A stretch of 64,000 nucleotides of DNA from positions 1 through 64,000 of the forward strand of contig NZ_JAHZTD010000004.1 of NCBI RefSeq assembly GCF_019599275.1, written 5' to 3'. Source of the DNA: Hymenobacter sp. HSC-4F20 (GTDB taxonomy: Bacteria; Bacteroidota; Bacteroidia; Cytophagales; Hymenobacteraceae). Below the pieces are notes generated by a model. It saw nothing but the letters and a program-made list of their open reading frames with translations. It had not been told where the DNA came from and made no database searches. Positions 42,932 through 51,157 of this stretch are shown here, one piece after another; the stretch's first letter is position 1, and every line of letters begins with the position of its first letter. The position numbers were made by a program, and so were the translations under genes.

Positions 42932-43921
42932 TTATCCCACCAAAACTGGCTCGGCGGCAATAATTTCATCCATAATCGTATGGATTTCCTCGGGGTCATT
43001 GCTTTCCACCAGGCGGGTGCGCCACTGCCGGGCCCCTTCCAGCCCACGGAAATACTGGGCGTAGTGGCGGCGCATTTCAAAGATACCGGCTCGGGGGCCT
43101 TTCCACTCCAGACTTTTCTCGAAGTGCATGCGGCAGGCCTGCACCCGCTCCTCCACGGTGGGCGGGGGGAGCAGCTCCCCGGTGGCAGCGAAGTGCTTTA
43201 CTTCCCGGAAAATCCAGGGGTAGCCAATAGCGGCGCGGCCAATCATCACCCCGTCCACGCCATAGCGGTTCTTGTACTCCACGGCTTTCTGGGGCGAGTC
43301 AATGTCGCCGTTGCCGAAAATGGGAATGTTGATGCGCGGGTTGTTCTTGATGCGGCCAATCAGCTCCCAGTCGGCCTCGCCTTTGTACATCTGCACGCGG
43401 GTACGGCCGTGAATAGTCAGGGCTTCAATGCCAATGTCCTGGAGGCGCTCAGCCACATCCTCTACATTCTTGGTGGAGTCGTCCCAGCCCAGGCGGGTTT
43501 TTACCGTCACGGGCAGGTGGGTGGCCTTCACCACGGCTTCGGTCATCTGCACCATCTTCGGAATGTCGCGCAGTAGGGCTGCGCCGGCGCCGCGGCAGGC
43601 TACCTGCTTCACAGGGCAGCCGTAGTTGATGTCGATAAGGTCAGGGCCGGCTTCGGTGCTGATGCGGGCGCACTCGCCCATCGTTTCCACGTCGGAGCCG
43701 AACAGCTGGATGCCGATGGGCCGTTCGTAGTCGAATACGTCGAGCTTCTGGCGGCTTTTGGCGGCGGCCCGGATCAGGCCCTCCGAGGAAATAAACTCCG
43801 TGTACATCAAATCAGCCCCGCCCTGCTTACACACGGCCCGGAACGGCGGGTCCGATACGTCCTCCATGGGCGCAAGCAACAGGGGAAAATCAGGAAGGGA
43901 TATATTACGGATGTGTACCAC
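42932..43921 (-). CDS. dusB: tRNA-dihydrouridine synthase B
   Basis: The 329-aa flavoenzyme reduces uridines to dihydrouridine in the D-loop of tRNA. The TIM-barrel signatures LLAPMEDVSDPPFRAVC, DLIDINYGCPVKQVACRGAGAALL, VTVKTRLGW, ALTIHGRTR and NGDIDSPQKAVE / GVMIGRAAIGYPWIF match the DusB/NifR3 group. The start is GTG; the family opening (VHIRNISLPDFPLLLAPME) begins here. A TAAATTTG box at 43951-43944 suggests a leader of only about 15 nt. Confidence 0.93.
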   Translation of the reverse strand: MVHIRNISLPDFPLLLAPMEDVSDPPFRAVCKQGGADLMYTEFISSEGLIRAAAKSRQKLDVFDYERPIGIQLFGSDVETMGECARISTEAGPDLIDINYGCPVKQVACRGAGAALLRDIPKMVQMTEAVVKATHLPVTVKTRLGWDDSTKNVEDVAERLQDIGIEALTIHGRTRVQMYKGEADWELIGRIKNNPRINIPIFGNGDIDSPQKAVEYKNRYGVDGVMIGRAAIGYPWIFREVKHFAATGELLPPPTVEERVQACRMHFEKSLEWKGPRAGIFEMRRHYAQYFRGLEGARQWRTRLVESNDPEEIHTIMDEIIAAEPVLVG

Positions 43922-43943
43922 GGCAGTCTTCTAGTATTTTGCG

Positions 43944-43951
43944 CAAATTTA
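43944..43951 (-). promoter_or_regulatory. -7 box of dusB
   Basis: The minus strand reads TAAATTTG, with the GTG start 23 nt further on. A -33 element was not identified. Confidence 0.5.
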
Positions 43952-44043
43952 CGACTTAGTGCTTAGCCAGAGAGTATCCAGCCGTTGCTATTCCTGGCAC
44001 CTACCTTCAGCACTACCCCTCACGCTCTAAGCACAGATTCCCC

Positions 44044-45072
44044 ATGAAAGGTTTCGTCTCCAGCCGGTTGCATCCTCTGGCTAATCTGGGGTTGCTGGTC
44101 GTGCTCTTGTTGGCAGCTTTCTGCATTACCAGCTTCCTGGTTATGGTGTTCAACTACCTGTTTTTTGGGGTGGGCATGCAGGAAATGGGCAATGTTACGC
44201 AGCGCCCGGCCGACTACGCCAACGGGTGGGGTGTTTCTATGTTAAGCCAAGGGGTGCTGCTGCTGGGAGGCCTTGGGGGCGCGGCCCTGGCGCTGGCCGC
44301 CCTCACGGGCAACAAACTGGCGGATTACTTTCTGCCCCGGCGCCCGGTGCCGGCTGGTTGGCTGCTACTGGCGGGGCTGCTGATTATCGTGAGCCTGCCG
44401 GCCATGTCGGGTCTGATTGCCTGGAACGCCAGTCTGGACCTGCCCGAGTGGGCTCTGGATAAGGAGGAGCAGGCCAAAGCCATTCTGAAGGTGCTAACCA
44501 ACTTTTCTTCGCCTCTGCGCTTTGTAGTGGCCCTGCTGGTCATGGCCGTGGTGCCGGCCGTGAGTGAGGAGCTGTTTTTCCGCGGCGTATTGCAGCGCAA
44601 CCTGGTGCAGTGGGCCGGCCAGCACGCGGGCATCTGGCTGGCGGCAGCTATTTTCAGTGCCATTCACTTGCAGTTCCAGGGATTTATTCCCCGTTTTGTG
44701 TTGGGGCTAGTGTTGGGCTACCTCTACGAGTGGAGCGGTAACATTTTGGTGCCCATGACCGCGCACTTTACCCAGAACGCTTTTCAGCTGGTTCTGCTGT
44801 ATGCCCAGCAGCGGCAATGGTCGGCCGCTGACTTCGACCCTGATTCTACGGAAGCTATGCCCTGGTATTGGGTGCTGCTCTCCCTTGTGGCCTGCACGGC
44901 CGGCATGTGGTACCTCTACCGCCAGATGCAGCAACCCCGCCCCGATGAGCTGCCGACCCAGCTGCGTACCCTGGGCGCTACCGGCGTAGCCGTGCAGAAA
45001 GCAGGGGCAACCACCACCACCGCCCGCACCCTCAGCCACGACGGCATAGATGCTACCCGCTCGGAGGGGTAG
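44044..45072 (+). CDS. CPBP-family intramembrane metalloprotease
   Basis: The 342-aa protein has about eight membrane helices and the CPBP (CAAX-protease and bacteriocin-processing) motifs: EELFFRG (E175-E176), FSAIHLQFQGF and HFTQNAF, whose Glu/His/Asn residues line the intramembrane active site. It could cleave membrane proteins or peptides. A cytosolic tail of about 50 residues rich in Ala/Thr follows. It sits just ahead of cdsA (44 bp) and may be co-transcribed. Confidence 0.85.
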   Translation: MKGFVSSRLHPLANLGLLVVLLLAAFCITSFLVMVFNYLFFGVGMQEMGNVTQRPADYANGWGVSMLSQGVLLLGGLGGAALALAALTGNKLADYFLPRRPVPAGWLLLAGLLIIVSLPAMSGLIAWNASLDLPEWALDKEEQAKAILKVLTNFSSPLRFVVALLVMAVVPAVSEELFFRGVLQRNLVQWAGQHAGIWLAAAIFSAIHLQFQGFIPRFVLGLVLGYLYEWSGNILVPMTAHFTQNAFQLVLLYAQQRQWSAADFDPDSTEAMPWYWVLLSLVACTAGMWYLYRQMQQPRPDELPTQLRTLGATGVAVQKAGATTTTARTLSHDGIDATRSEG

Positions 45073-45116
45073 GCTTAGCCACAGCTCGTTTTTATCTTTT
45101 ATAATTCCCCTCTCCC

Positions 45117-46061
45117 TTGTCTACCTCTCCCGCCCCCGCCCCGCCCGCCCCTGCTGAGCCTTCGGCTGGCAAGCCTCCGATGTCGAACCTGGCCCAGCGC
45201 ATCATTTTCGGCGTCATTGGGGCCGTGCTGCTGCTGGGTAGCGTGTGGTACAGTGCATGGACGTTTGCCCTCTTCTTTGGGCTGGTGCAGATGCGCATGC
45301 TGTGGGAGTTTTACCGCATGATGCGGGAGGTAGGCTACAAGCCGGCGGCCATGCTAGGGGGCGGTATCAGCATACTGATTTTTGCCGGAGTGCTCGGCGT
45401 GGTTGTAGTAAACAATACGGTAGATTCTATCGGGGAAGGGATGCACCACGTGGTGGGCGACGCCCGCTCGGCTGGCATCATTCTGACGGGGGTTCTGCTG
45501 CTATTGCCCGTCATTCTGATTCTGCGCGAAATGGCCGCCTGGCCCCGGGAGCAACAGGATTTCTCGCCGTTTTCCAATGTGGGCGTAGCCCTGCTAGGCC
45601 TGCTCTACGTGAGCCTGCCCATGAGCTTGCTGAGCGTGCTGGCTTTCACGGATACGGGCTACGACTACCGCCGCATCTTCGCGCTGCTGCTGCTGGTGTG
45701 GTCCTCAGATATTGGGGCCTACGCGGCCGGCAAAACCTTTGGCCGGCACAAGCTGGCGCCCAAAATCTCGCCCGGCAAAACCTGGGAGGGCGCCATTGGG
45801 GGCTTCCTGCTGACGCTGGGCATGGGCTGGGCCCTGGGCTACATGCTACCCGAACTCTCCCTGACCTACCGCTTGGTAGTGGCCGGCGTAGTAGCCGTGT
45901 TCGGCCCCCTCGGCGACCTGGCCGAATCCATGCTCAAGCGCAGCGTCGACATTAAAGACTCCGGCCGCATTATGCCCGGTCACGGCGGCCTGCTGGACCG
46001 CTTCGATGCCTTTCTGTTTATTCTGCCGGTGCTGGCCTTGCTGCGGCTAGTGCTGGAATAA
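45117..46061 (+). CDS. cdsA: Phosphatidate cytidylyltransferase
   Basis: The 314-aa membrane enzyme makes CDP-diacylglycerol from phosphatidate and CTP, the branch point of phospholipid synthesis. WSSDIGAYAAGKTFGRHKLAPKISPGKT and the signature GPLGDLAESMLKRSVDIKDSG are diagnostic. The TTG start gives a Pro/Ala-rich N-terminus of 21 residues; an ATG at 45180 (MSNLAQRII) begins the conserved part and is a real alternative. The psd gene, which acts later in the same pathway, lies 1.9 kb downstream. Confidence 0.93.
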   Translation: MSTSPAPAPPAPAEPSAGKPPMSNLAQRIIFGVIGAVLLLGSVWYSAWTFALFFGLVQMRMLWEFYRMMREVGYKPAAMLGGGISILIFAGVLGVVVVNNTVDSIGEGMHHVVGDARSAGIILTGVLLLLPVILILREMAAWPREQQDFSPFSNVGVALLGLLYVSLPMSLLSVLAFTDTGYDYRRIFALLLLVWSSDIGAYAAGKTFGRHKLAPKISPGKTWEGAIGGFLLTLGMGWALGYMLPELSLTYRLVVAGVVAVFGPLGDLAESMLKRSVDIKDSGRIMPGHGGLLDRFDAFLFILPVLALLRLVLE

Positions 46062-46092
46062 CCTCCTAGCGGCAGGGTAGTAACTACTGCAG

Positions 46093-46126
46093 AAAAGCCG
46101 GCCCTTGCTGCCAAGGGCCGGCTTTT
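46093..46126 (+). terminator. Terminator of cdsA
   Basis: A perfect 15-bp stem (AAAAGCCGGCCCTTG at 46093-46107, CAAGGGCCGGCTTTT at 46112-46126), 32 bp after the cdsA stop. Confidence 0.8.
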
Positions 46127-46386
46127 GCGCTGAAAAAATACAGGCTTGATTTTAGAAATACGCACAGGTATTGTGGCCAGACGCTGCAAACCTTATAGCA
46201 AGAATCTTTACCCGGTAGGAAGATGCACAGCTCCCGCTCGCAAGCAGCCACGTACCCCGGCAGCGCTTCCTCCCGTATGGCATAAACCTACTACCTTTGA
46301 CCACCCAAATTTTTCCCGTGCGCGACTCTAGCTCCCACCGCTTAGTCGCCAAGTAATTTTCTCACCCACCCCAACCCCAACCCCGT
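46127..46386. other. Leader and promoter region of glutamate dehydrogenase
   Basis: This 260-bp stretch has no ORF. A TACCTTTG box lies at 46292-46299 and the last 35 nt before the ATG are C/A-rich (CACCCCAACCCCAACCCCG), as is usual for unstructured leaders lacking Shine-Dalgarno sites. Confidence 0.5.
46292..46299 (+). promoter_or_regulatory. -7 box of glutamate dehydrogenase gene
   Basis: TACCTTTG, exact TAnnTTTG match, giving a leader of about 80 nt. No clear -33 TTG. Confidence 0.5.
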
Positions 46387-47676
46387 ATGGCTGCCACCAC
46401 GGTGTACAAAGAGCCGGCACCCCGCGTCGATGCCGAAAATCCCCTGGAATCCATGATGTCGCGTTTCAACGTGGCCACGGAAATTCTGGGCCTCGACGAC
46501 GAAACCTACAACGTACTCAAAGCGCCCGACAAGCAGATCATCGTCCATATCCCCGTGACAATGGACAACGGCAAGGTGCGCGTGTTTGAAGGCTACCGCG
46601 TGGTGCACAACACCATCCTGGGGCCTTCTAAAGGCGGTATTCGCTATGATAAGAACGTGCACCTGGATGAGGTGAAGGCCCTGGCCGCCTGGATGACCTG
46701 GAAGTGTGCCGTGGTAGATATCCCGTACGGTGGGGCCAAGGGCGGCATCATCTGCGACCCGACCACCATGAGCGCCGGCGAAATTGAGCGCCTGACCCGG
46801 GGCTACACCCTGGCCATGAAGGATGTGTTTGGCCCCGACCGCGACATTCCGGCTCCCGACATGGGCACCGGCCCGCGTGAAATGGCCTGGCTCATGGATG
46901 AGTTCAGCAAGACGGTAGGTGCTACCTCGCCGGCCGTAGTGACCGGTAAGCCCCTGGTAATGGGCGGCTCCTTGGGCCGCACCGAGGCTACCGGCCGTGG
47001 GGTAATGGTATCGGCCCTGGCCGCCATGAAAAAGCTGAACATGGACCCTACCCAGGCTTCGGCTGTGGTGCAGGGCTTCGGCAACGTGGGCTCCTGGGCC
47101 GCCAAGCTGCTCAGCGAGAAGGGCGTAAAAATTAAAGGCGTTTCCGACGTAAGCGGCGCTTACTGGAACGAGAATGGCATCAACATCGATGAGGCCGTGG
47201 CGTACAAGAACGCTCACAAAGGCCGTCTTGATGGCTTCACCGGCGCTACCTTGATGGACAACGCCGACGACCTGCTGCTGGCCGATGTGGACCTGCTGGT
47301 GCCCGCCGCCGTGGAAGACGTCATTACCGAGCACAACGCCCACGAAATCAAAGCCAAGCTGATTGTGGAGGGTGCCAACGGTCCGACCTCGGCTTCCGCT
47401 GACCCCATTATCAACGAGAAAGGTATAATGGTAGTGCCCGATATTCTGGCCAACTCGGGCGGCGTAACCGTGTCTTACTTCGAGTGGGTGCAGAACCGCC
47501 AGGGCTTCAAGTGGAGCGAGGATATGGTGACCGAGCGCGCCGACCGCATCATGACGGAAGCCTTCGAGAAGGTGTATGCTACCTCCCAGAAGTATAACAT
47601 CCCGATGCGTATTGCTGCCTACGTGGTAGCCATTGATAAGGTAGCCCAGACCTACAAGTTCCGCGGCGGCTTCTAA
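46387..47676 (+). CDS. gdhA: Glutamate dehydrogenase
   Basis: The 429-aa enzyme interconverts glutamate and 2-oxoglutarate plus ammonia. It contains GPSKGGIRYDKNVHLDEVKALA, the catalytic lysine pair K106 (MTWK) and K118 (GGAK), PAPDMGTGPREMAWLMDE, GRGVMVSALAA and the Rossmann motif VQGFGNVGSWAA. The size and the PYGGAKGGI motif match the smaller (about 420-aa) glutamate dehydrogenase group found in Bacteroidota and many other bacteria; cofactor preference cannot be read reliably. It lies between cdsA and psd. Confidence 0.9.
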   Translation: MAATTVYKEPAPRVDAENPLESMMSRFNVATEILGLDDETYNVLKAPDKQIIVHIPVTMDNGKVRVFEGYRVVHNTILGPSKGGIRYDKNVHLDEVKALAAWMTWKCAVVDIPYGGAKGGIICDPTTMSAGEIERLTRGYTLAMKDVFGPDRDIPAPDMGTGPREMAWLMDEFSKTVGATSPAVVTGKPLVMGGSLGRTEATGRGVMVSALAAMKKLNMDPTQASAVVQGFGNVGSWAAKLLSEKGVKIKGVSDVSGAYWNENGINIDEAVAYKNAHKGRLDGFTGATLMDNADDLLLADVDLLVPAAVEDVITEHNAHEIKAKLIVEGANGPTSASADPIINEKGIMVVPDILANSGGVTVSYFEWVQNRQGFKWSEDMVTERADRIMTEAFEKVYATSQKYNIPMRIAAYVVAIDKVAQTYKFRGGF

Positions 47677-47775
47677 AGGGCCAGCGCCGGGCGAAGCCCT
47701 GCGCTAAAAATAGTGCGCGGGGCGCTAACCCAACAGGTGGTGCATTGCGTATTCGGGTGATATGCCCGGCCCTAC

Positions 47776-47783
47776 TATATTTG
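47776..47783 (+). promoter_or_regulatory. -7 box upstream of psd
   Basis: TATATTTG is an exact match. A second box, TATCTTTG at 47815-47822, overlaps the downstream arm of the hairpin at 47789-47819. Which of them drives psd is not clear. Confidence 0.4.
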
Positions 47784-47788
47784 TTCGC

Positions 47789-47819
47789 AGATAGCCCGAG
47801 CCGGTGGTTCGGGCTATCT
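47789..47819 (+). terminator. Hairpin between glutamate dehydrogenase and psd
   Basis: A perfect 11-bp stem (AGATAGCCCGA / TCGGGCTATCT) followed by TTGTGTAG. It can end the dehydrogenase transcript, but it also lies between two possible -7 boxes for psd, so it may be a control element in the psd leader. Confidence 0.5.
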
Positions 47820-47931
47820 TTGTGTAGTTTGGGTGGCAACGGTTTTCGCGCCGGAATTGTTAGACCCGTAGTTATTTTGGAAAAGCGCCTGACTCAGCAC
47901 CCGAAGTCGAATCAGCGCAAATCAGCGATTC

Positions 47932-48612
47932 ATGAAGATCCACAAAGAAGGACGACGTATTCTGTTCTTTACCCTGCTGGCCCTGCTGGCCGTGAACCTG
48001 CTGCTGTTTCGCTATAATGCCGAAAACGACGGTTTCAATAAGGTTTTCGCCGGTATCTCGGTGCTTGTTTTCCTGACGCTGCTGCAGTTTTTTCGTAGCC
48101 CTGCCCGGCGCTTATTTACGCACGAGGACCTAGTTATTGCCCCGGCCGACGGAAAGGTAGTGGTGATTGAGAATGTGCACGAGCCGGAGTATTTCGATGA
48201 TGAGCGCAAGCAAATCAGCATCTTCATGTCGCCGATTAACGTGCACATCACCCGAAATCCCATTTCAGGCATTGTGCGCTACTTCAAGTACCATCCGGGC
48301 AACTACTTGGTAGCCTGGCACCCCAAAAGCAGCACCAAGAACGAGCGCACCACAGTAGTAGTGGAATCGGAAGCCGGTCCGTTTGTGCTCTTCCGCCAGA
48401 TTGCCGGCGCCATGGCCCGCCGCATTGTGTGGTACGTGAACGAGGGCGACGAAGTAAGCCAAGGCGAGGAGTTCGGCTTTATCAAGTTCGGCTCGCGGGT
48501 GGATATTTTTGTGCCCCTGGACACGGAAGTGAAGGTACAGATTGGGGAGAAAGTGAAGGGCGGGCAGACTATCATTGCCCAGCTTAAAACGAATACTCCT
48601 TCGTTGTTCTAG
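47932..48612 (+). CDS. psd: Phosphatidylserine decarboxylase, short type
   Basis: The 226-aa proenzyme belongs to the short (archaeal-type) phosphatidylserine decarboxylase group, making phosphatidylethanolamine. It has an N-terminal double hydrophobic region, then VIAPADGKVVVIE, ISIFMSPINVHITRNPISG and the self-processing site GFIKFGSRVD, where cleavage between G187 and S188 would make the pyruvoyl group (in the classical enzyme the site is LGST). Length and motifs are normal for this group. It is separated from cdsA by gdhA. Confidence 0.92.
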   Translation: MKIHKEGRRILFFTLLALLAVNLLLFRYNAENDGFNKVFAGISVLVFLTLLQFFRSPARRLFTHEDLVIAPADGKVVVIENVHEPEYFDDERKQISIFMSPINVHITRNPISGIVRYFKYHPGNYLVAWHPKSSTKNERTTVVVESEAGPFVLFRQIAGAMARRIVWYVNEGDEVSQGEEFGFIKFGSRVDIFVPLDTEVKVQIGEKVKGGQTIIAQLKTNTPSLF

Positions 48613-48647
48613 AAAAGCATTCGGGGTTTAGCACCTGCATATACACC

Positions 48648-48691
48648 AACGCCCGGGGCGCTGCTTACTACTAAGCAGCGCCCCGGGCGTT
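48648..48691. terminator. Bidirectional terminator
   Basis: A perfect 20-bp inverted repeat (48648-48667 and 48672-48691) with a 4-nt loop separates the convergent psd (+) and reductase (-) genes. Confidence 0.8.
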
Positions 48692-48714
48692 TAGAAGGGA
48701 AGGCACGCTAGGGG

Positions 48715-49284
48715 CTAGCCCGCTACTGGTTCTGCGGGTGCGGCTGGCGCTTTCACAGCAACCGGCAACTGGTAGTGCAGCAGCGTAGTGCCATCGGGCC
48801 AGGTTTGGGTGCGTTGCAGCGAAAGAGCCCGGGGCCGGGGCTGCTCCCGCCACAGCGGTATGCCCGAGCCCAGCAGCTGAGGCACAATAAACAGCATCAG
48901 CTCATCAATCAGGCCCGCGGCCAGCAGCGGGGCGGCCAAGGTGCTCCCGCCAATCAGCCAGATGGTGCTGCCCGCTTCCTGCTTGAGCTGCGTGACAAAC
49001 CGGGCTGGATCTTCGGTTACGAAATGCACCGATGGGTGTACGGGCTCTGCGGGTGGTCGGTGGGTGAAGACGTAGTTGGTAAGAGTAGGGTAGGGCCACT
49101 CGCCAAAGGTGAGCACCTGCTCGTAGGTAGCCCGGCCAAGGAGGGTAGCATCGGCAGTAGCCAGGAAATCAGCGTAGCCGTAGTCTTCGCCGGGGGGTGG
49201 GGTCGGCAGCCATTCTACGGAGCCGTCGGGAGAGGCGATGTAGCCGTCGAGGCTAGTCGCAATGTACAATACTACTTTACGCAT
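48715..49284 (-). CDS. Dihydrofolate-reductase-like (RibD C-terminal domain) protein
   Basis: The 189-aa protein has the RibD_C/DHFR-like fold: VVLYIATSLDGYIASPDGSVEWL at the start, TLLGRATYEQVLTFGEWPY and IWLIGGSTLAAPLLAAGLIDELMLFIVPQLLGSGIPLW. Such stand-alone proteins are NADPH-dependent reductases of unknown substrate. The start at 49284 agrees with the family opening. The genuine RibD with the same fold lies 1 kb upstream at 50009. A short Ala/Pro tail is likely disordered. Confidence 0.85.
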   Translation of the reverse strand: MRKVVLYIATSLDGYIASPDGSVEWLPTPPPGEDYGYADFLATADATLLGRATYEQVLTFGEWPYPTLTNYVFTHRPPAEPVHPSVHFVTEDPARFVTQLKQEAGSTIWLIGGSTLAAPLLAAGLIDELMLFIVPQLLGSGIPLWREQPRPRALSLQRTQTWPDGTTLLHYQLPVAVKAPAAPAEPVAG

Positions 49285-49395
49285 TGGGTGGAGGTGGAGT
49301 GGGTTCGGATTATGCGGAGTAAGTTAGGCGCTCCGGCGTTCCGAACCACTACTAGCTCCGCAGATTCTCCGGCATCTGCTCACCCCATGCCCTAG

Positions 49396-49878
49396 CTAGA
49401 ACCAGCTGGCTACCACGGGCATCAGCTGCTCCAGGGCCTGCTGGTCGTCCTGGTCAAAGTCGTTAAGCCGGTCGCTGTCCACGTCCAGCACGGCCACTAC
49501 CTGTCCGTCTTTGAGCACAGGCACCACAATTTCCGACTTGGAGTCGGAACTGCAGGCAATATGCCCAGGAAACTGCTCTACGTCGGGCACAAGGATGGTG
49601 GCCGCCTGCTCCCAGCTGGCTCCGCAGACGCCCTTACCCCGGCGGATGCGGGTGCAGGCAATGGGGCCCTGGAACGGCCCCAGCACCAGCTCGTTACTTT
49701 TTACCAGGTAGAAGCCTACCCAGAAAAAGCCAAACGCCTGCCGCAGCGCGGCCACCGTATTGGCCAGGTTCGCAACTAAGTCGGGCTCCCCAGTGGTCAG
49801 AGCCGTGATTTGGGGCAAGAGCTGGCGGTATTGCTCTGCCTTGCTCAGGGTAGTATCGAGGTGCAGTTCTTCGGCCAT
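49396..49878 (-). CDS. msrC: Free methionine-(R)-sulfoxide reductase (GAF)
   Basis: The 160-aa GAF-domain protein carries the three cysteines of fRMsr at C75, C85 and C109 (spacing 10 and 24, as in characterised enzymes), within GPIACTRIRRGKGVCG and FPGHIACSSDSKSEIVVP. It reduces free methionine sulfoxide using thioredoxin. An open frame from 49926 would add 16 residues; MAEELHLDT is taken as start because it aligns with the family. A TACCTTTG box lies upstream at 49959-49952. Confidence 0.88.
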   Translation of the reverse strand: MAEELHLDTTLSKAEQYRQLLPQITALTTGEPDLVANLANTVAALRQAFGFFWVGFYLVKSNELVLGPFQGPIACTRIRRGKGVCGASWEQAATILVPDVEQFPGHIACSSDSKSEIVVPVLKDGQVVAVLDVDSDRLNDFDQDDQQALEQLMPVVASWF

Positions 49879-50008
49879 AGGGCAGGGGAAGTAAACGTCA
49901 GAGAAGGTAGTAAGCCTGACAAGCAACTAGGCGTGGGCTTGCTCAGCAACGCAAAGGTACGGCTAGCGCGCCGGTTGCTCATTACCGGGGCAGCTTCTGG
50001 GCGCAGGG

Positions 50009-51049
50009 CTACCGCTGATACACAAATACCTCATCCTCACCCAGCCCGAACCGTTCGCGCAGGCCGGTTAGACCCATGCGGGGCGCGGTTACTCCGCCAT
50101 GCAGGCGACGGGGGCTGCGAATCACGCGCGCTTCGTCCCAGAGGCCGTCTTTTAACAGCGAGTTTAGCACTGTCGGGCCGCCTTCTACCAGCACAGATTG
50201 CACGTTTTGTTGCTGGAGGTAGTGCAAAATCTGCGGAAACAAGTCTTCGGCTTCCGACAGGGTAACGTAGGTCAGGCTGTCTTTCGAAGCCCGTTCCCGG
50301 TAGGTAAAGACCACCGTAGGCTGGCTGCCGTCGAACAGGTAATGAGTAGGAGGTAAGCTCAGGTTTTTGTCAATAACCAGGCGGATGGGATTGGAGCCGG
50401 GCCAGGCCCGCACATTCAGGCGCGGATTATCGTGCAGAGCGGTGCGCGTACCCACCAGAATGGCGTGCTCCTCGGCCCGCCACTGGTGCACGGCTACCCG
50501 GGCTAGCTCCCCGCTAATAGCTACGGGCTGAAAGTAAGGGCCGGCCAGGTAGCCATCGGCTGTTTCGGCCCATTTCAGAACCACGTACGGGCGCTGCTGC
50601 TCCTGCACTGTAAAGAAGCGACGGTTTAGCCAGCGCCCTTCGGCCTCCAGGAGCCCGGTTTCTACCCGGATGCCGGCCTCCTGCAGCTTCCGGATGCCCC
50701 CACCCGCCACCAGCGGATTGGGGTCGAGGTTGCAGATTACTACTTCCGCCACGCCTTTGGCAATCAGCAGATCGGCGCAGGGCGGAGTTTTGCCGAAGTG
50801 GGAGCAGGGCTCCAGGGTAACGTACACGCGGCTTTGCGCCAGCAGCTCCGGCTGCCTAACGGCCGCCACGGCATTGACCTCGGCGTGGGGGCCGCCGTAG
50901 CGCTGGTGCCAGCCCTCACCGATAACGCGGCCCTCGTGGGTGATAACGCAGCCCACCAGCGGATTCGGGCGGGCGTAGCCGGTTCCCAGGCGGGCCAGGT
51001 CGAGGGCGCGGCGCATCATGAGTTCATCAACAGCGGAGAAAGTAGGCAT
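50009..51049 (-). CDS. ribD: Bifunctional riboflavin deaminase/reductase
   Basis: The 346-aa enzyme catalyses the deamination and reduction steps of riboflavin synthesis. The deaminase half has H55-A-E57 (PHAEV) and the zinc cysteines C82 and C91 (TLEPCSHFGKTPPC); the reductase half begins near residue 145 (RPYVVLKWAETADGYLAG) and includes VEGGPTVLNSLLKDGLWDEARV. Length is typical. It is divergent from prmC, with about 110 bp between them. Confidence 0.95.
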   Translation of the reverse strand: MPTFSAVDELMMRRALDLARLGTGYARPNPLVGCVITHEGRVIGEGWHQRYGGPHAEVNAVAAVRQPELLAQSRVYVTLEPCSHFGKTPPCADLLIAKGVAEVVICNLDPNPLVAGGGIRKLQEAGIRVETGLLEAEGRWLNRRFFTVQEQQRPYVVLKWAETADGYLAGPYFQPVAISGELARVAVHQWRAEEHAILVGTRTALHDNPRLNVRAWPGSNPIRLVIDKNLSLPPTHYLFDGSQPTVVFTYRERASKDSLTYVTLSEAEDLFPQILHYLQQQNVQSVLVEGGPTVLNSLLKDGLWDEARVIRSPRRLHGGVTAPRMGLTGLRERFGLGEDEVFVYQR

Positions 51050-51145
51050 GGGTGGGGCTGGTGGAAAGGAGGTGGGATGGTGAAGATACAGCTCCTACCG
51101 AAACGGGCGCGCGAAGATACGGCCCGGGGCCGGCCGCAAATCCCG

Positions 51146-51153
51146 TACTTTTG
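51146..51153 (+). promoter_or_regulatory. -7 box of prmC, almost no leader
   Basis: TACTTTTG ends only 4 nt before the ATG at 51158. With the usual distance to the start point, the message would be leaderless or nearly so. Confidence 0.5.
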
Positions 51154-51157
51154 CCGT

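Noticed and set aside
49396..51049. Riboflavin operon around ribD
   Set aside because: Neighbouring genes (fRMsr and a DHFR-like protein) have separate roles; no other rib gene and no FMN riboswitch structure was seen.
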